Shown here piece by piece: positions 26,605-38,950 of a DNA stretch of 64,000 nucleotides (position 1 is its first letter; every line of letters begins with the position of its first letter). Where the stretch lies: the NCBI RefSeq assembly GCF_943846705.1, contig NZ_OX044366.1, positions 1,364,001 to 1,428,000 of the forward strand, given 5' to 3'. The notes beneath the pieces were generated by a model that worked only from the letters and a program-made list of their open reading frames with translations, was not told the DNA's origin and searched no databases. Source of the stretch: an uncultured Pseudomonas sp. GTDB lineage: Bacteria > Pseudomonadota > Gammaproteobacteria > Pseudomonadales > Pseudomonadaceae. A program made the translations under genes and the position numbers.

Positions 26605-28386
26605 ATGACTGCACAGAGCACTCTGTCCATACCGCCTTACAAAGCTGACGACCAAGACGTGGTCGTCGAACTGAATTCCCATTTCGGCGCTGACGCCTTT
26701 ACCGTGCAGAGCACCCGTACCGGCATGGCGGTGCTGTGGGTGGCGCGCGAGCGCTTGGTCGAGGTGCTGACCTTTCTGCGTAACCTGCCGCGCCCCTACG
26801 TCATGCTGTATGACTTGCATGGCGTCGATGAGCGCCTGCGCACTCAACGGCGTGGCTTGCCCGGTGCGGATTTCACCGTGTTCTACCACCTGATGTCGCT
26901 GGAACGTAACAGCGACATCATGATTAAGGTGGCGCTCAATGAGCGTGACCTGAACCTGCCCAGCGTTACTAGCATCTGGCCCAATGCCAACTGGTACGAG
27001 CGTGAAGTGTGGGACTTGTACGGCATTCACTTCAGCGGTCATCCGCACCTGACCCGGATCATGATGCCGCCGACCTGGGAAGGGCATCCGCTGCGCAAGG
27101 ATTACCCGGCGCGCGCCACTGAATTCGACCCGTTTAGCCTGACCCTGGCCAAACAGCAGTTGGAAGAAGAGTCGGCACGCTTCAAGCCGGAAGACTGGGG
27201 CATGAAGCGCGGCGGCGAGCATGAGGACTATATGTTCCTCAACCTTGGCCCCAACCACCCTTCGGCCCACGGTGCGTTCCGCATCATCCTGCAGCTGGAT
27301 GGTGAAGAGATCGTCGATTGCGTGCCGGAGATCGGTTACCACCACCGTGGTGCCGAGAAGATGGCCGAACGGCAGAGCTGGCACAGCTTTATCCCCTACA
27401 CCGACCGCATCGATTACCTCGGTGGGGTGATGAATAACCTGCCGTATGTGCTGGCCGTGGAAAAGCTCGCCGGCATTACCGTGCCGCAGAAGGTCGACGT
27501 GATCCGTATCATGCTGGCCGAGTTCTTCCGCATCACCAGCCATCTGCTGTTCCTCGGCACTTACATCCAGGACGTCGGCGCGATGACCCCGGTGTTCTTC
27601 ACCTTCACTGACCGTCAGCGCGCCTACAAGGTGATCGAGGCCATCACCGGTTTCCGTTTGCACCCGGCCTGGTACCGTATTGGCGGCGTCGCCCATGACC
27701 TGCCGCGCGGCTGGGACAAACTGGTCAAAGAGTTTGTCGACTGGCTGCCCAAACGCCTCGACGAGTACGAAAAGGCCGCGCTGAAGAACAGCATTCTCAA
27801 GGCGCGGACCATCGGCGTGGCGCAGTACAACACCCAAGAAGCGTTGGAGTGGGGCACCACGGGTGCCGGTTTGCGTGCCACCGGTTGTGATTTCGACCTG
27901 CGCAAGGCGCGGCCGTATTCCGGCTACGAGAACTTCGAGTTCGAAGTGCCGTTGGCGGTCAATGGCGATGCCTACGACCGTTGTATGGTGCGCGTGGAGG
28001 AGATGCGCCAGAGCATCAAGATCATCGACCAATGCCTGCGCAACATGCCGGAAGGGCCGTACAAGGCCGACCACCCGCTGACCACGCCGCCGCCGAAAGA
28101 GCGCACGTTGCAGCACATTGAAACCCTGATCACCCACTTTCTGCAGGTGTCGTGGGGCCCGGTAATGCCGGCCAACGAGTCGTTCCAGATGATCGAAGCG
28201 ACCAAGGGTATCAACAGCTATTACCTGACCAGCGATGGCAGCACCATGAGCTACCGCACGCGCATCCGCACGCCGAGCTTCCCGCACCTGCAGCAAATCC
28301 CCTCGGTGATTCGCGGCAGCATGGTCGCTGACCTGATCGCCTACCTGGGCAGTATCGACTTCGTTATGGCTGACGTGGACCGTTGA
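26605..28386 (+). CDS. nuoC: NuoCD, fused complex I 30/49-kDa subunits
   Basis: 593 aa. Residues about 1-190 are the 30-kDa NuoC part ([19 protein letters not shown], the respiratory-chain 30-kDa signature). Residues about 205-593 are the 49-kDa NuoD part ([28 protein letters not shown], and the carboxy end [12 protein letters not shown]). The fusion is typical of enterobacteria and Pseudomonas. NuoD shapes the quinone cavity with NuoB. The start of nuoE overlaps its stop codon. Confidence 0.98.
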   Translation: MTAQSTLSIPPYKADDQDVVVELNSHFGADAFTVQSTRTGMAVLWVARERLVEVLTFLRNLPRPYVMLYDLHGVDERLRTQRRGLPGADFTVFYHLMSLERNSDIMIKVALNERDLNLPSVTSIWPNANWYEREVWDLYGIHFSGHPHLTRIMMPPTWEGHPLRKDYPARATEFDPFSLTLAKQQLEEESARFKPEDWGMKRGGEHEDYMFLNLGPNHPSAHGAFRIILQLDGEEIVDCVPEIGYHHRGAEKMAERQSWHSFIPYTDRIDYLGGVMNNLPYVLAVEKLAGITVPQKVDVIRIMLAEFFRITSHLLFLGTYIQDVGAMTPVFFTFTDRQRAYKVIEAITGFRLHPAWYRIGGVAHDLPRGWDKLVKEFVDWLPKRLDEYEKAALKNSILKARTIGVAQYNTQEALEWGTTGAGLRATGCDFDLRKARPYSGYENFEFEVPLAVNGDAYDRCMVRVEEMRQSIKIIDQCLRNMPEGPYKADHPLTTPPPKERTLQHIETLITHFLQVSWGPVMPANESFQMIEATKGINSYYLTSDGSTMSYRTRIRTPSFPHLQQIPSVIRGSMVADLIAYLGSIDFVMADVDR

Positions 28387-28883
28387 TGATGAGCAGACTT
28401 ATCCAGACTGACCGTTTTGCCCTGAGCGACGCCGAGCGTTCGGCCATCGAGCATGAAATGCATCACTACGAAGACCCGCGTGCGGCGTCGATCGAAGCGC
28501 TGAAAATCGTGCAGAAGGCCCGTGGCTGGGTGCCGGACGGTGCCGCCGACGCCATTGGTGAGGTGCTCGGCATCCCCGCCAGCGACGTCGAAGGCGTTGC
28601 CACCTTCTATAGCCAAATTTTCCGTCAGCCGGTGGGGCGCCACATCATTCGCGTGTGCGACAGCATGACCTGCTTCATCGGCGGCCATGAGTCGGTGGTC
28701 GAGAGCATTCAGCAGCAGCTGGGCATCGGCCTCGGCCAAACCAGCGCCGACGGCCGCTTTACTCTGCTGCCAGTGTGCTGCCTGGGCAACTGTGACAAGG
28801 CCCCGGCGCTGATGATCGACGACGACACCTTTGGTGATGTCAGCCCCGGCAGCGTTAGCCAACTGTTGGAGGCTTATTCATGA
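28386..28883 (+). CDS. nuoE: NuoE, complex I 24-kDa subunit
   Basis: 165 aa, thioredoxin-like ferredoxin. The N1a 2Fe-2S ligands are CDSMTC (first pair) and CCLGNC (second pair). Start ATG 28386 overlaps the nuoCD stop by one base (TGATG); ATG 28389 one codon later is equally possible. It pairs with NuoF in the NADH-dehydrogenase module. nuoF starts inside its stop codon (ATGA), indicating coupled translation. Confidence 0.97.
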   Translation: MMSRLIQTDRFALSDAERSAIEHEMHHYEDPRAASIEALKIVQKARGWVPDGAADAIGEVLGIPASDVEGVATFYSQIFRQPVGRHIIRVCDSMTCFIGGHESVVESIQQQLGIGLGQTSADGRFTLLPVCCLGNCDKAPALMIDDDTFGDVSPGSVSQLLEAYS

Positions 28884-30244
28884 GCGGAACTAACGCCAAG
28901 CGCCTGACCTCCATCGGTCCAGCCAACAGCATCGCCCGCAGCGAAGAGACCCATCCACTGACCTGGCGTCTACGTGATGACGGTCAGCCGGTGTGGTTGG
29001 AGGAATACCAGCAGAAGAACGGTTACGCCGCTGCGCGCAAGGCCCTGAGCGAAATGGCTCAGGCCGATATCGTGCAAACGGTGAAAGACTCCGGCCTCAA
29101 GGGCCGTGGCGGCGCGGGCTTTCCCACCGGGGTGAAGTGGGGGCTGATGCCAGCGGATGAGTCGATGAACATCCGCTACCTGCTGTGCAACGCCGATGAA
29201 ATGGAGCCCAACACCTGGAAAGACCGCATGCTCATGGAGCAGCTGCCGCACCTATTGGTGGAAGGCATGCTGATCTCGGCACGGGCGCTCAAGGCCTATC
29301 GCGGCTACATCTTCCTGCGTGGCGAATACGTTGATGCGGCGACCAACCTCAATCGCGCTATCGCAGAGGCCAAAGCCGCTGGCCTGCTCGGCCAGAACAT
29401 CCTCGGCAGCGGTTTCGATTTCGAGCTGATCGTGCACACCGGTGCCGGTCGCTATATCTGCGGTGAAGAAACCGCGCTGATCAATTCGCTGGAAGGCCGT
29501 CGCGCCAATCCACGCGCCAAGCCACCGTTCCCGGCTGCAGTTGGCGTGTGGGGTAAACCGACCTGCGTGAATAACGTCGAGACTCTGTGCAACGTGCCGG
29601 CGATCATCGGCAATGGCGTGGACTGGTACAAGACCCTGGCCCGCCCCGGCAGTGAAGACCACGGCACCAAACTGATGGGCTTCTCTGGCAAGGTGAAGAA
29701 CCCGGGTTTGTGGGAGCTGCCGTTCGGTATTTCCGCCCGCGAACTGTTCGAGGACTACGCCGGCGGCATGCGTGACGGTTTCACCCTGAAATGCTGGCAA
29801 CCCGGCGGCGCCGGCACCGGTTTCCTGCTGCCCGAGGACCTGGAGGCCTCGATGTATGCCGGGGGTATTGCCAAGGTCGGCACGCGCATGGGCACTGGCC
29901 TGGCGTTGGCGGTCGATCACACGGTCAACATGGTCTCGCTGCTGCGCAATATGGAAGAGTTCTTTTCCCGAGAATCCTGCGGCTGGTGTACGCCGTGTCG
30001 CGACGGCCTGCCGTGGAGCGTGAAGATTCTCCGCGCCCTGGAGCGCGGCCAAGGTACTCAGCAGGACATCGACACCCTGCTGGGTTTGGTTAACTTTCTC
30101 GGCCCTGGCAAAACCTTTTGCGCCCATGCACCGGGCGCGGTCGAGCCGCTGGGCAGTGCGATCAAGTATTTCCGCTCGGAGTTCGAGGCTGGCGTGTCCA
30201 GCTCGGCGGCTCCAGCAGCGACGGGGCAATTCGTCCCCGCATAA
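28880..30244 (+). CDS. nuoF: NuoF, complex I NADH- and FMN-binding subunit
   Basis: 454 aa. NADH-binding glycine loop [17 protein letters not shown]-site [27 protein letters not shown], and N3 4Fe-4S ligands in [15 protein letters not shown] plus a later Cys ([10 protein letters not shown]). It accepts hydride from NADH. Translationally coupled to nuoE by a 4-bp overlap. A 96-bp gap separates it from nuoG. Confidence 0.98.
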   Translation: MSGTNAKRLTSIGPANSIARSEETHPLTWRLRDDGQPVWLEEYQQKNGYAAARKALSEMAQADIVQTVKDSGLKGRGGAGFPTGVKWGLMPADESMNIRYLLCNADEMEPNTWKDRMLMEQLPHLLVEGMLISARALKAYRGYIFLRGEYVDAATNLNRAIAEAKAAGLLGQNILGSGFDFELIVHTGAGRYICGEETALINSLEGRRANPRAKPPFPAAVGVWGKPTCVNNVETLCNVPAIIGNGVDWYKTLARPGSEDHGTKLMGFSGKVKNPGLWELPFGISARELFEDYAGGMRDGFTLKCWQPGGAGTGFLLPEDLEASMYAGGIAKVGTRMGTGLALAVDHTVNMVSLLRNMEEFFSRESCGWCTPCRDGLPWSVKILRALERGQGTQQDIDTLLGLVNFLGPGKTFCAHAPGAVEPLGSAIKYFRSEFEAGVSSSAAPAATGQFVPA

Positions 30245-30340
30245 GAAACTGGCGTTAGGGCGGCCACTGACCTGGCCCCGTGACACACCGTGATTCCATT
30301 AGCCAAGCCTGCTCACGCGGGTAAAGAAGACACTTGAACC

Positions 30341-33079
30341 ATGGCCACTATCCACGTAGACGGCAACGATTTCGAAGTCGATGGGGCGGACAACCTGCTG
30401 CAGGCCTGCCTGTCCCTCGGTCTTGATATCCCTTACTTCTGCTGGCACCCGGCGCTCGGCAGCGTCGGCGCCTGCCGCCAGTGCGCGGTCAAGCAGTACA
30501 GCGATGAAAACGATACGCGCGGGCGCATCGTTATGTCCTGCATGACCCCGGCCACCGACAACACCTGGATCAGCATCGACGATGAAGAGTCCAAGGCCTT
30601 CCGCGCCAGCGTCGTCGAATGGTTGATGACCAACCACCCGCACGACTGCCCGGTGTGCGAGGAGGGTGGTCATTGCCACCTGCAAGACATGACCGTGATG
30701 ACCGGCCACAACCAGCGCCGTTATCGCTTTACCAAGCGCACCCACCAGAACCAGCAGCTCGGCCCGTTTATCGCCCATGAGATGAACCGCTGCATCGCCT
30801 GCTACCGCTGCGTGCGTTACTACAAGGATTACGCCGGCGGTACCGACCTCGGCGTCTACGGCGCGCACGACAACGTCTACTTCGGCCGTGTCGAAGACGG
30901 CACGCTGGAAAGCGAGTTCTCCGGCAACCTGGTCGAGGTCTGCCCGACTGGGGTGTTCACCGACAAAACCCACTCCGAGCGCTACAACCGCAAGTGGGAC
31001 ATGCAGTTTGCCCCGAGCATCTGCCATGGCTGCGCCAGCGGCTGTAACACCAGCCCTGGCGAGCGCTACGGTGAGATTCGCCGTATCGAGAATCGCTTCA
31101 ACGGCGATGTGAACCAGTATTTCCTCTGCGACCGTGGCCGCTTCGGTTATGGCTTCACCAACCGCGAAGACCGTCCGCGTCAGCCAGTGCTTGTAAATAA
31201 AGCGGGTGGCAGCGAAAAGCTGGGCATCGACGCCGCGCTGGATAAAGCCGCTGAGCTACTCAAAGGCAAGCGGCTGATCGGTATCGGCTCGCCACGCGCC
31301 AGCCTGGAAAGCAACTTTGCCCTGCGCGAGTTGGTCGGCGAGGCCAACTACTACAGCGGTATCGCGGCTTGTGAGCTGGCGAATATCCAGCTGATCCGCG
31401 ACATCCTGCAAAACGGCCCGCTGCCGGTGCCGACTCTGCGCGAAGTGGAAAACCACGATGCGGTGTTTGTCCTCGGTGAAGACCTCACCCAGACCGCCGC
31501 ACGCCTGGCCCTGGCCCTACGCCAGACGGTTAAAGGCAAGGCCACAGAAATCGCCGCCGCGGCGAAGATTCAAGAGTGGCACATGGCGGCGGTACAGAAC
31601 GTCGCGCAGGATGCGCTGCACCCGCTGTTTATTGCCAGCGTCACCGCCACCCGCCTGGATGATATTGCCGAAGCCTGCGTGCATGCCGCGCCGGTTGATC
31701 TGGCCCGTATCGGCTTTGCCGTGGCCCACGCCATCGACGCCAGCGCGCCAGCCGTTAACGGCCTGGATGCCGACGTGGTCGAGCTGGTCGAGCTGATCGC
31801 CGAGGCGTTGCTGGAAGCCAAGCGTCCGCTGATCGTCTCCGGGGCCTCGTCGGGCAGCCGGGAGATCATCGAAGCCGCAGCCAACATCGCCAGCGCATTG
31901 AAAAACCGTGAGAAGAACGCCTCGATCAGCTTGGTGGTGCCGGAGGCCAACAGCATGGGCCTGGCCCTGCTGCTGGGCGAAAGCGCTGCCGACAGCTCGG
32001 TGGACGCCGCACTGCAGGCGCTCACAGCGGGTCAGGCTGATGCGCTGATCGTGCTGGAGAACGACCTGTATCGCCGCGCCGAGGCTGGCAAGGTCGATGC
32101 CGCACTGGCTGCCGCGCAGGTGGTGATCGTCGCCGATCATCAGCACACCGCCACCAGCGAAAAAGCCCATCTGCTGCTGCCCGTGGCCAGCTTCGCCGAA
32201 GGCGACGGCACCTTGGTCAGCTTTGAAGGCCGTGCCCAGCGCTTCTTTCAGGTGTTCGAGCCGAGCTACTACGACGCCAGTATTCTCATCCGTGAAGGCT
32301 GGCGCTGGCTGCATGCCTTGCACAGCACCTTGCTGGGTAAGCCGCTCGACTGGACGCAACTGGATGAAGTCACCACCGCCTGCGCGGCCAGCAACAGCCT
32401 GCTGGCGCGTATCGGCGAAGCCGCACCGAAGGCTTCGTTTCGCATCAAGGGCCTGAAGCTGGCCCGTGAGCCGCACCGTTACAGTGGCCGCACCGCGATG
32501 CGCGCCAATATCAGCGTGCATGAGCCGCGTCAGCCGCAGGATCAGGACTCAGCCTTTGCCTTCTCCATGGAAGGCTATTCCGGCAGTGTTGAGGCCCGTC
32601 AGCAGATTCCCTTCGCCTGGGCGCCAGGCTGGAACTCGCCACAAGCCTGGAACAAGTTTCAGGACGAAGTCGGCGGCCACCTGCGTGCCGGCGATCCTGG
32701 TGTGCGCTTGCTCACCGTCCAAGGCGTGGCGTTGCCCTGGTTCAACGTGCCCGCCGCGTTCAACCCAGCACCTGGCACGCTGGAAGTGGTCGCGCTGCAT
32801 CACCTGTTTGGCAGTGAAGAAACCTCAGCCAAGGCTGCGCCGCTGCAGGAGCGGATGCCTGCGCCCTATGCGCTGCTGGCCAAGGCCGAAGCGGATCGCC
32901 TGGGCGTGAATGACGGCGCACTGCTCAGCCTGAGCGTGGCGGGGCAGACCCTGCGTCTGCCGCTGCAGGTCACCGAAGAGCTGGCCATTGGCGTGATTGG
33001 CCTGCCGCTTGGTTTGCCCGGTATTCCGGCGCAGGTTGCCGGTGTAGTGGTCAGCAATCTGCAGGAGGCCGCGCAATGA
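30341..33079 (+). CDS. nuoG: NuoG, complex I 75-kDa iron-sulfur subunit
   Basis: 912 aa, the long form with a molybdopterin-oxidoreductase-like C-terminal half. The N-terminal 2Fe-2S N1b site is in YFCWHP with GACRQCAVK. The His-Cys3 N5 site is in [27 protein letters not shown] belongs to the N4 region. CHGCASGCN and [11 protein letters not shown] give the extra N7 cluster found in enterobacterial and Pseudomonas enzymes. It carries electrons from FMN toward NuoI. nuoH starts within its stop codon. Confidence 0.98.
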   Translation: MATIHVDGNDFEVDGADNLLQACLSLGLDIPYFCWHPALGSVGACRQCAVKQYSDENDTRGRIVMSCMTPATDNTWISIDDEESKAFRASVVEWLMTNHPHDCPVCEEGGHCHLQDMTVMTGHNQRRYRFTKRTHQNQQLGPFIAHEMNRCIACYRCVRYYKDYAGGTDLGVYGAHDNVYFGRVEDGTLESEFSGNLVEVCPTGVFTDKTHSERYNRKWDMQFAPSICHGCASGCNTSPGERYGEIRRIENRFNGDVNQYFLCDRGRFGYGFTNREDRPRQPVLVNKAGGSEKLGIDAALDKAAELLKGKRLIGIGSPRASLESNFALRELVGEANYYSGIAACELANIQLIRDILQNGPLPVPTLREVENHDAVFVLGEDLTQTAARLALALRQTVKGKATEIAAAAKIQEWHMAAVQNVAQDALHPLFIASVTATRLDDIAEACVHAAPVDLARIGFAVAHAIDASAPAVNGLDADVVELVELIAEALLEAKRPLIVSGASSGSREIIEAAANIASALKNREKNASISLVVPEANSMGLALLLGESAADSSVDAALQALTAGQADALIVLENDLYRRAEAGKVDAALAAAQVVIVADHQHTATSEKAHLLLPVASFAEGDGTLVSFEGRAQRFFQVFEPSYYDASILIREGWRWLHALHSTLLGKPLDWTQLDEVTTACAASNSLLARIGEAAPKASFRIKGLKLAREPHRYSGRTAMRANISVHEPRQPQDQDSAFAFSMEGYSGSVEARQQIPFAWAPGWNSPQAWNKFQDEVGGHLRAGDPGVRLLTVQGVALPWFNVPAAFNPAPGTLEVVALHHLFGSEETSAKAAPLQERMPAPYALLAKAEADRLGVNDGALLSLSVAGQTLRLPLQVTEELAIGVIGLPLGLPGIPAQVAGVVVSNLQEAAQ

Positions 33080-34068
33080 GTTGGCTGACGCCTGAGGTGC
33101 TGGACGTGCTGATTGCCGTGCTCAAGGCCATCGTGATTCTGCTGGTGGTGGTGGTCTGTGGTGCGCTGCTGAGCTTTGTCGAACGCCGTTTGCTCGGTTG
33201 GTGGCAGGACCGTTACGGCCCGAACCGGGTTGGGCCGTTCGGTATGTTTCAGATCGCTGCCGACATGATCAAAATGTTCTTCAAGGAAGACTGGACGCCA
33301 CCGTTTGCCGACAAGTTCATCTTTATCCTCGCGCCGATGATCGCCTTCGCCGCCATGCTGATGGCCTTCGCGATCATCCCGATCACCCCGAGCTGGGGCG
33401 TGGCCGACCTGAACATCGGCATCCTGTTCTTCTTCGCCATGGCCGGGTTGTCGGTGTATGCGGTGCTGTTTGCCGGCTGGGCGAGTAACAACAAGTTCGC
33501 CCTGCTCGGCGCGCTGCGCGCTTCGGCGCAAACCGTGTCTTACGAGGTGTTTCTGGCCCTGGCGCTGATGGGCATCGTCGCCCAGGTGGGCTCGTTCAAT
33601 ATGCGCGATATCGTCGATTATCAGGCCGAGAACCTCTGGTTCATCATTCCGCAGTTCTTCGGCTTCTGTACCTTCTTTATTGCCGGCGTGGCGGTGACTC
33701 ACCGTCACCCGTTCGATCAGCCGGAAGCCGAGCAGGAGCTGGCCGACGGTTATCACATCGAATATGCCGGGATGAAATGGGGCATGTTCTTCGTTGGCGA
33801 GTACATCGGCATCGTGACCATTTCGGCGCTGCTGGTAACCCTGTTCTTCGGCGGCTGGCATGGCCCGTTCGGCATCCTGCCACAGATTCCGTTCTTCTGG
33901 TTCGCCCTGAAGACCTGCTTCTTCATCATGATCTTCATCCTGCTGCGCGCCTCGATTCCACGGCCACGGTATGACCAGGTCATGGCCTTCAGCTGGAAGT
34001 TCTGTCTACCGCTGACCCTGATCAACCTGCTGGTGACCGGCGCTGTTGTGCTGGCGACGGCCCAGTAA
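33076..34068 (+). CDS. nuoH: NuoH, complex I membrane subunit H
   Basis: 330 aa, eight transmembrane segments. Conserved motifs are [39 protein letters not shown] and the acidic loop [20 protein letters not shown]. It forms the quinone channel and the junction to the proton-pumping arm. The start overlaps the nuoG stop by 4 bp; 12 bp separate it from nuoI. Confidence 0.98.
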   Translation: MSWLTPEVLDVLIAVLKAIVILLVVVVCGALLSFVERRLLGWWQDRYGPNRVGPFGMFQIAADMIKMFFKEDWTPPFADKFIFILAPMIAFAAMLMAFAIIPITPSWGVADLNIGILFFFAMAGLSVYAVLFAGWASNNKFALLGALRASAQTVSYEVFLALALMGIVAQVGSFNMRDIVDYQAENLWFIIPQFFGFCTFFIAGVAVTHRHPFDQPEAEQELADGYHIEYAGMKWGMFFVGEYIGIVTISALLVTLFFGGWHGPFGILPQIPFFWFALKTCFFIMIFILLRASIPRPRYDQVMAFSWKFCLPLTLINLLVTGAVVLATAQ

Positions 34069-34080
34069 GGAGACGTACAC

Positions 34081-34629
34081 ATGTTTAGCTATATCAAAGC
34101 CGTTGTGACCGGCACCTACACCCAGTTACGCAGCATGGTCATGGTGTTTAGTCACGGCTTCCGCAAGCGCGACACCTTGCAATACCCGGAAGAAGCGGTG
34201 TACCTGCCGCCGCGCTATCGCGGCCGTATCGTCTTGACTCGCGACCCCGATGGCGAAGAGCGCTGCGTGGCCTGCAACCTGTGCGCGGTGGCCTGTCCGG
34301 TGGGCTGTATCTCGTTGCAGAAGGCTGAAACCGAGGACGGCCGCTGGTACCCGGATTTCTTCCGCATCAACTTCTCACGCTGCATCTTCTGTGGCCTCTG
34401 TGAAGAAGCCTGCCCGACCACTGCGATCCAGCTCACCCCGGATTTCGAGATGGGCGAGTACAAGCGCCAGGACTTGGTCTACGAGAAAGAAGATTTGCTG
34501 ATTTCCGGCCCAGGCAAGAACCCGGACTACAACTTCTACCGCGTCGCCGGTATGGCCATCGCCGGCAAGCCGAAAGGCGCCGCACAAAACGAGGCCGAGC
34601 CGATTAACGTCAAGGGGTTGTTGCCATGA
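34081..34629 (+). CDS. nuoI: NuoI, complex I 23-kDa ferredoxin subunit
   Basis: 182 aa. Two 4Fe-4S ferredoxin motifs hold N6a and N6b: [16 protein letters not shown] and [16 protein letters not shown]. It links NuoG to NuoB in the electron wire. Followed by an 80-bp gap that contains a GC-rich hairpin repeat and then nuoJ, the only sizeable break in the second half of the operon. Confidence 0.98.
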   Translation: MFSYIKAVVTGTYTQLRSMVMVFSHGFRKRDTLQYPEEAVYLPPRYRGRIVLTRDPDGEERCVACNLCAVACPVGCISLQKAETEDGRWYPDFFRINFSRCIFCGLCEEACPTTAIQLTPDFEMGEYKRQDLVYEKEDLLISGPGKNPDYNFYRVAGMAIAGKPKGAAQNEAEPINVKGLLP

Positions 34630-34664
34630 CCTGTTGCGCCTCGAATCAATACCTTCTCCCCCAG

Positions 34665-34690
34665 CCCCTCTCCCATAAGTGGGCGAGGGG
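34665..34690. repeat. Palindromic repeat inside the nuo operon (nuoI-nuoJ gap)
   Basis: CCCCTC-T-CCC, loop ATAAGT, GGG-C-GAGGGG: a 9-bp stem with one internal T-C mismatch. The left flank (CTTCTCCCCCAGCCCCTCTCCC) has the composition of a widespread interspersed repeat in gammaproteobacteria; that resemblance is from memory. It has no T-run, so it should alter mRNA stability rather than end transcription. Confidence 0.55.
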
Positions 34691-34708
34691 CGTTATGAGG
34701 AGCCTCTA

Positions 34709-35218
34709 ATGGCATTCGCTTTCTACCTCGCCGCCGGCGTTGCCGTGGCGGCCACATTCAGGGTGATTACCGCGAGCAATCCGGTGCATGCCTTGCTGTA
34801 CCTGATTCTCTCGTTGCTGGCCGTGGCCATGACCTTCTTCGCCCTCGGTGCGCCTTTTGCCGGGGCGCTGGAGATCATCGTTTATGCCGGCGCGATCATG
34901 GTGCTGTTCGTGTTTGTGGTGATGATGCTCAACCTCGGCCCGCCTGCGGTGGAGCAAGAGCGGCAGTGGCTGACTCCGGGTATTTGGGTTGGCCCGGCGA
35001 TTCTCTCGGCGTTGCTGCTGGGGCAGTTGCTCTATGTGCTGTTCCAGTCGCCGAGTGGTGGAGCTATCGGTTTGCAAACTATCGAGGCGAAAGCCGTTGG
35101 TATCGCTCTGTACGGGCCGTATCTGCTGGCGGTGGAGCTGGCCTCGATGCTGCTGCTGGCGGCATTGGTCGCGGCCTACCACCTCGGCCGCCACGATGCC
35201 AAGGAGCCCACCGTATGA
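34709..35218 (+). CDS. nuoJ: NuoJ, complex I membrane subunit J
   Basis: 169 aa, five transmembrane segments. Conserved [21 protein letters not shown] and [22 protein letters not shown] (the pi-bulge-bearing TM3 region). ATG 34709 with GAGGAGCC upstream is chosen over the in-frame start at 34679, which lies in the preceding repeat. nuoK starts within its stop codon. Confidence 0.97.
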   Translation: MAFAFYLAAGVAVAATFRVITASNPVHALLYLILSLLAVAMTFFALGAPFAGALEIIVYAGAIMVLFVFVVMMLNLGPPAVEQERQWLTPGIWVGPAILSALLLGQLLYVLFQSPSGGAIGLQTIEAKAVGIALYGPYLLAVELASMLLLAALVAAYHLGRHDAKEPTV

Positions 35219-35523
35219 ATGCGATTCCCATGGAGCATGGCTTGGCTTTGGCCGGCGTGCTGTTCAGTCTTGGCCTGATTGGCCTGATGGTGCGACGCAA
35301 TATCCTCTTCGTGCTGATGAGCCTGGAAGTGATGATGAATGCCACTGCCCTGGCCTTTGTTGTGGCCGGCAGCCGCTGGGCCCAGCCTGACGGCCAGGTG
35401 ATGTTTATTCTGGTGATCACCCTGGCGGCGGCGGAAGCCAGTATTGGCTTGGCGATCCTGCTGCAGCTGTATCGCCGCTTCAACACCCTGGATGTCGACG
35501 CTGCCAGCGAGATGCGCGGATGA
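35215..35523 (+). CDS. nuoK: NuoK, complex I membrane subunit K
   Basis: 102 aa, three transmembrane segments. Two Glu residues of the proton path lie in [16 protein letters not shown] and [14 protein letters not shown]. The start overlaps the nuoJ stop by 4 bp, and nuoL starts within its own stop, so nuoJ-K-L are translationally coupled. Confidence 0.97.
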   Translation: MNAIPMEHGLALAGVLFSLGLIGLMVRRNILFVLMSLEVMMNATALAFVVAGSRWAQPDGQVMFILVITLAAAEASIGLAILLQLYRRFNTLDVDAASEMRG

Positions 35524-37370
35524 ACCTTCTATTTTTGACGTGCCTGTTTCCGCTGCTGGGCTGGTTCCTGCTGGCCTTCTCCCGTGGGCGTTTCTCCGAA
35601 AACCTCTCGGCGCTGATTGGCGTCGGTTCGGTGGGTCTGTCTGCATTAACGTCGGCTTGGGTGATTGTGCAGTTCAACCTCAACCCGCCGGCAAACGGCG
35701 TATTCACCCAGGTGCTGTGGCAGTGGATGGATGTCGGCGGCTTCGCGCCGAGCTTCACCCTGTATCTGGATGGCTTGTCCGTGACCATGCTCGGCGTGGT
35801 GACTGGCGTCGGCTTTTTGATCCACCTGTTCGCCAGCTGGTACATGCGCGGAGAAGAGGGCTACTCGCGCTTTTTCGCCTACACCAACCTGTTTATCTTC
35901 AGCATGCTGCTGCTAGTACTCGGCGACAATCTGCTGATGCTGTACTTCGGCTGGGAAGGCGTGGGCCTGTGTTCCTACCTGCTGATCGGCTTTTACTTCA
36001 AGCACCCGGCCAACGGCAACGCGGCGCTCAAGGCGTTTATCGTCACCCGCGTCGGCGACGTATTTATGGCCATCGGCCTGTTTATCCTGTTCCTCCATCT
36101 GGGCACCCTGAATATTCAGGAGCTGATGGTCTTGGCCCCGCAGAAGTATGTGCAAGGTGACAGCTGGTTGTGGATCGCCACGCTGATGCTGCTCGGTGGC
36201 GCGGTGGGTAAATCCGCCCAGTTGCCGCTGCAGACCTGGCTGGCCGACGCGATGGCAGGCCCGACCCCGGTGTCGGCACTGATCCACGCGGCGACCATGG
36301 TCACCGCCGGCGTTTACCTGATTGCGCGCACCCACGGCCTGTTCCTGCTGACCCCGGACATCCTCGAGTTGGTCGGCATAGTCGGCGGCATCACCTTGGT
36401 GTTGGCCGGTTTTGCCGCGCTGGTGCAGACCGACATCAAGCGCATCCTCGCCTACTCGACCATGAGCCAGATCGGCTACATGTTCCTCGCCTTGGGCGTC
36501 GGGGCCTGGGATGCGGCGATCTTCCACCTGATGACCCATGCCTTCTTCAAAGCGCTGCTGTTCCTGGCTTCCGGTGCGGTGATCAATGCCTGCCACCACG
36601 AGCAAAACATCTTCAAGATGGGCGGGCTGTGGAAGAAGCTGCCATTGGCCTACGCCAGCTTTATCGTCGGCGGCGCGGCATTGGCGGCGTTGCCGCTGAT
36701 CACCGCCGGCTTCTACTCCAAGGATGAAATCCTCTGGGAGGCCTTTGCCAGCGGTCATCAGTGGCTGCTCTATGCCGGCTTGATGGGCGCATTCCTGACC
36801 TCGCTCTACACCTTCCGCCTGATCTTTATCGCCTTCCACGGCGAGCAAAAAACCGAAGCGCATGCTGGCCACGGCGTCGCCCATTGGCTGCCGCTGGTGA
36901 CCCTGATTGTGTTGTCGACCTTTATCGGTGCGCTGATCAGCCCACCGCTGGCTGGCGTGTTGCCGCAAAGCGTTGGGCATGCCGGTGGTGAGGCCAAACA
37001 CAGCCTGGAAATCGCCTCTGGGGCCATCGCCATCATCGGCATCGTGCTCGCCGCGCTGCTGTTCCTCGGTAAGCGCCGCTTCGCTACGGCGCTGGCGCAG
37101 AGTGCGCCCGGGCGTTTCCTCTCGGCCTGGTGGTTCGCTGCCTGGGGCTTCGACTGGCTTTACGACAAGCTGTTTGTGCAGCCGTATTTGCTGCTTTGCC
37201 GGCTGCTCGGGCGTGACCCGATCGACCGCAGCATTGGTCTGATTCCGTTTCTTGTGCGTGGCGGCAACGCCTTGCTGGCCAGCAGCGAAACCGGCCAGGT
37301 GCGCTGGTACGCCACATCGATTGCCGGGGGTGCCGTACTGGTGCTCGCCGTCCTCCTGTTTCTGAATTAA
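35520..37370 (+). CDS. nuoL: NuoL, complex I antiporter-like subunit L
   Basis: 616 aa, about 16 transmembrane segments, Mrp-antiporter fold. Key motifs are [18 protein letters not shown] with the conserved Glu, [20 protein letters not shown] with the conserved Lys, and the C-terminal amphipathic arm that clasps NuoM and NuoN. Proton pumping subunit at the far end of the membrane arm. Confidence 0.98.
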   Translation: MNLLFLTCLFPLLGWFLLAFSRGRFSENLSALIGVGSVGLSALTSAWVIVQFNLNPPANGVFTQVLWQWMDVGGFAPSFTLYLDGLSVTMLGVVTGVGFLIHLFASWYMRGEEGYSRFFAYTNLFIFSMLLLVLGDNLLMLYFGWEGVGLCSYLLIGFYFKHPANGNAALKAFIVTRVGDVFMAIGLFILFLHLGTLNIQELMVLAPQKYVQGDSWLWIATLMLLGGAVGKSAQLPLQTWLADAMAGPTPVSALIHAATMVTAGVYLIARTHGLFLLTPDILELVGIVGGITLVLAGFAALVQTDIKRILAYSTMSQIGYMFLALGVGAWDAAIFHLMTHAFFKALLFLASGAVINACHHEQNIFKMGGLWKKLPLAYASFIVGGAALAALPLITAGFYSKDEILWEAFASGHQWLLYAGLMGAFLTSLYTFRLIFIAFHGEQKTEAHAGHGVAHWLPLVTLIVLSTFIGALISPPLAGVLPQSVGHAGGEAKHSLEIASGAIAIIGIVLAALLFLGKRRFATALAQSAPGRFLSAWWFAAWGFDWLYDKLFVQPYLLLCRLLGRDPIDRSIGLIPFLVRGGNALLASSETGQVRWYATSIAGGAVLVLAVLLFLN

Positions 37371-37385
37371 GGAAAATAGCCCGTC

Positions 37386-38927
37386 ATGATTCTGCCTTGG
37401 CTAATCCTGATCCCCTTTATCGGCGGCCTGCTGTGCTGGCTGTTCGAGCGCTTCGGCAATGTTCTGCCACGCTGGATTGCCTTATTAACCATGGGCCTGT
37501 TGTTTGCTCTAGGCCTGTGGCTGTGGGCCACGGGTGACTTCAGCCTGGCGCCTGCTCCTGGTAATGGGCCGGGCGCGGCGCCGCAGTGGGCGGCCGAGTT
37601 TCAGCTGCCGTGGATCGAGCGTTTCGGTATCAGCATTCACCTGGCGCTGGATGGCCTGTCGGTGCTGATGATCAGCCTCACCGGCCTGCTCGGCGTGCTC
37701 TCGGTATTGTGCTCGTGGAGCGAGATCCAGAAGCGTGTTGGCTTCTTTCACCTCAACCTGATGTGGATTCTCGGTGGCGTGGTCGGCGTGTTTCTCGCGG
37801 TCGACCTGTTCCTGTTCTTCTTCTTCTGGGAAATGATGCTGGTGCCGATGTACTTCCTCATCGCGCTCTGGGGTCATAGCGGCAGTGACGGCAAGACGCG
37901 TATTACCGCGGCCACCAAGTTCTTTATCTTCACCCAGGCCAGCGGCCTGATCATGTTGCTGGCGATTCTCGGCCTGGTGTTTGTGCACTTCGAGCAGACC
38001 GGCGTGCTGACGTTTAACTACGCCGACCTGCTGCAAACCAAGATGAGCGCCGGCACCGAATACATCCTGATGCTCGGTTTCTTTATCGCCTTTGCGGTGA
38101 AGTTCCCGGTGGTGCCGTTCCACTCCTGGCTGCCGGATGCCCACGCCCAGGCGCCGACGGCCGGTTCGGTGGACCTGGCCGGCATCCTGCTGAAAACCGC
38201 GGCGTATGGCCTGCTGCGCTTTGCCCTGCCGCTATTCCCCAATGCCTCGGCGGAGTTTGCCCCGATCGCCCAGTGGCTCGGGGTGTTCGCCATCATTTAT
38301 GGCGCGCTGCTGTCGTTCGCGCAGACCGACATCAAGCGCCTGGTGGCCTACTCCAGCGTGTCGCACATGGGCTTTGTGCTGATCGCGATTTATTCCGCCA
38401 GCGAGATCGCCCTGCAGGGCGCGGTGGTGCAGATGCTCGCCCACGGCTTGTCGGCGGCGGCGCTGTTTATCCTCTGCGGCCAGCTGTATGAGCGCCTGCA
38501 CACCCGCGACATGCGCGAAATGGGCGGTATCTGGGCGCGTATGCCTTGGCTACCGGCGCTCAGCCTGTTCTTCGCCGCGGCGGCGCTGGGTCTGCCGGGC
38601 ACAGGCAACTTTGTTGGTGAGTTTCTGATTCTGCTCGGCAGCTTCCAGGGCGCACCGTGGGTCACCGTGGTGGCCGCCACCGGCCTGGTGTTTGGCTCGG
38701 TGTACGCGCTGATCATGATTCACCGTGCCTACTTCGGCCCGGCCAAGGCGGATAGCGCATTGCCTGGTTTGCAGCTACGCGAGTTGAGTATGGTGCTTGG
38801 CCTCGCCGTGCTGCTGATCCTGCTGGGGGTTTACCCGCAACCGGTGCTCGATACCTCCGCTGCCAGCATGCAAGGCGTGCAGCAGTGGCTGGGTAACGCC
38901 CTCAATCAACCTGTTCTGGCCCGGTGA
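37386..38927 (+). CDS. nuoM: NuoM, complex I antiporter-like subunit M
   Basis: 513 aa, about 14 transmembrane segments. [20 protein letters not shown] has the conserved Glu; [20 protein letters not shown] and [14 protein letters not shown] have the conserved Lys residues. It pumps protons between NuoL and NuoN. The stop codon overlaps a possible GTG start of nuoN. Confidence 0.98.
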   Translation: MILPWLILIPFIGGLLCWLFERFGNVLPRWIALLTMGLLFALGLWLWATGDFSLAPAPGNGPGAAPQWAAEFQLPWIERFGISIHLALDGLSVLMISLTGLLGVLSVLCSWSEIQKRVGFFHLNLMWILGGVVGVFLAVDLFLFFFFWEMMLVPMYFLIALWGHSGSDGKTRITAATKFFIFTQASGLIMLLAILGLVFVHFEQTGVLTFNYADLLQTKMSAGTEYILMLGFFIAFAVKFPVVPFHSWLPDAHAQAPTAGSVDLAGILLKTAAYGLLRFALPLFPNASAEFAPIAQWLGVFAIIYGALLSFAQTDIKRLVAYSSVSHMGFVLIAIYSASEIALQGAVVQMLAHGLSAAALFILCGQLYERLHTRDMREMGGIWARMPWLPALSLFFAAAALGLPGTGNFVGEFLILLGSFQGAPWVTVVAATGLVFGSVYALIMIHRAYFGPAKADSALPGLQLRELSMVLGLAVLLILLGVYPQPVLDTSAASMQGVQQWLGNALNQPVLAR

Positions 38928-38950
38928 GCGGCTTAATGGAAAGCCATGCT

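Noticed and set aside
26572..28296. 574-codon open frame opposite nuoCD
   Set aside because: Antisense shadow of nuoCD with no recognisable domain.
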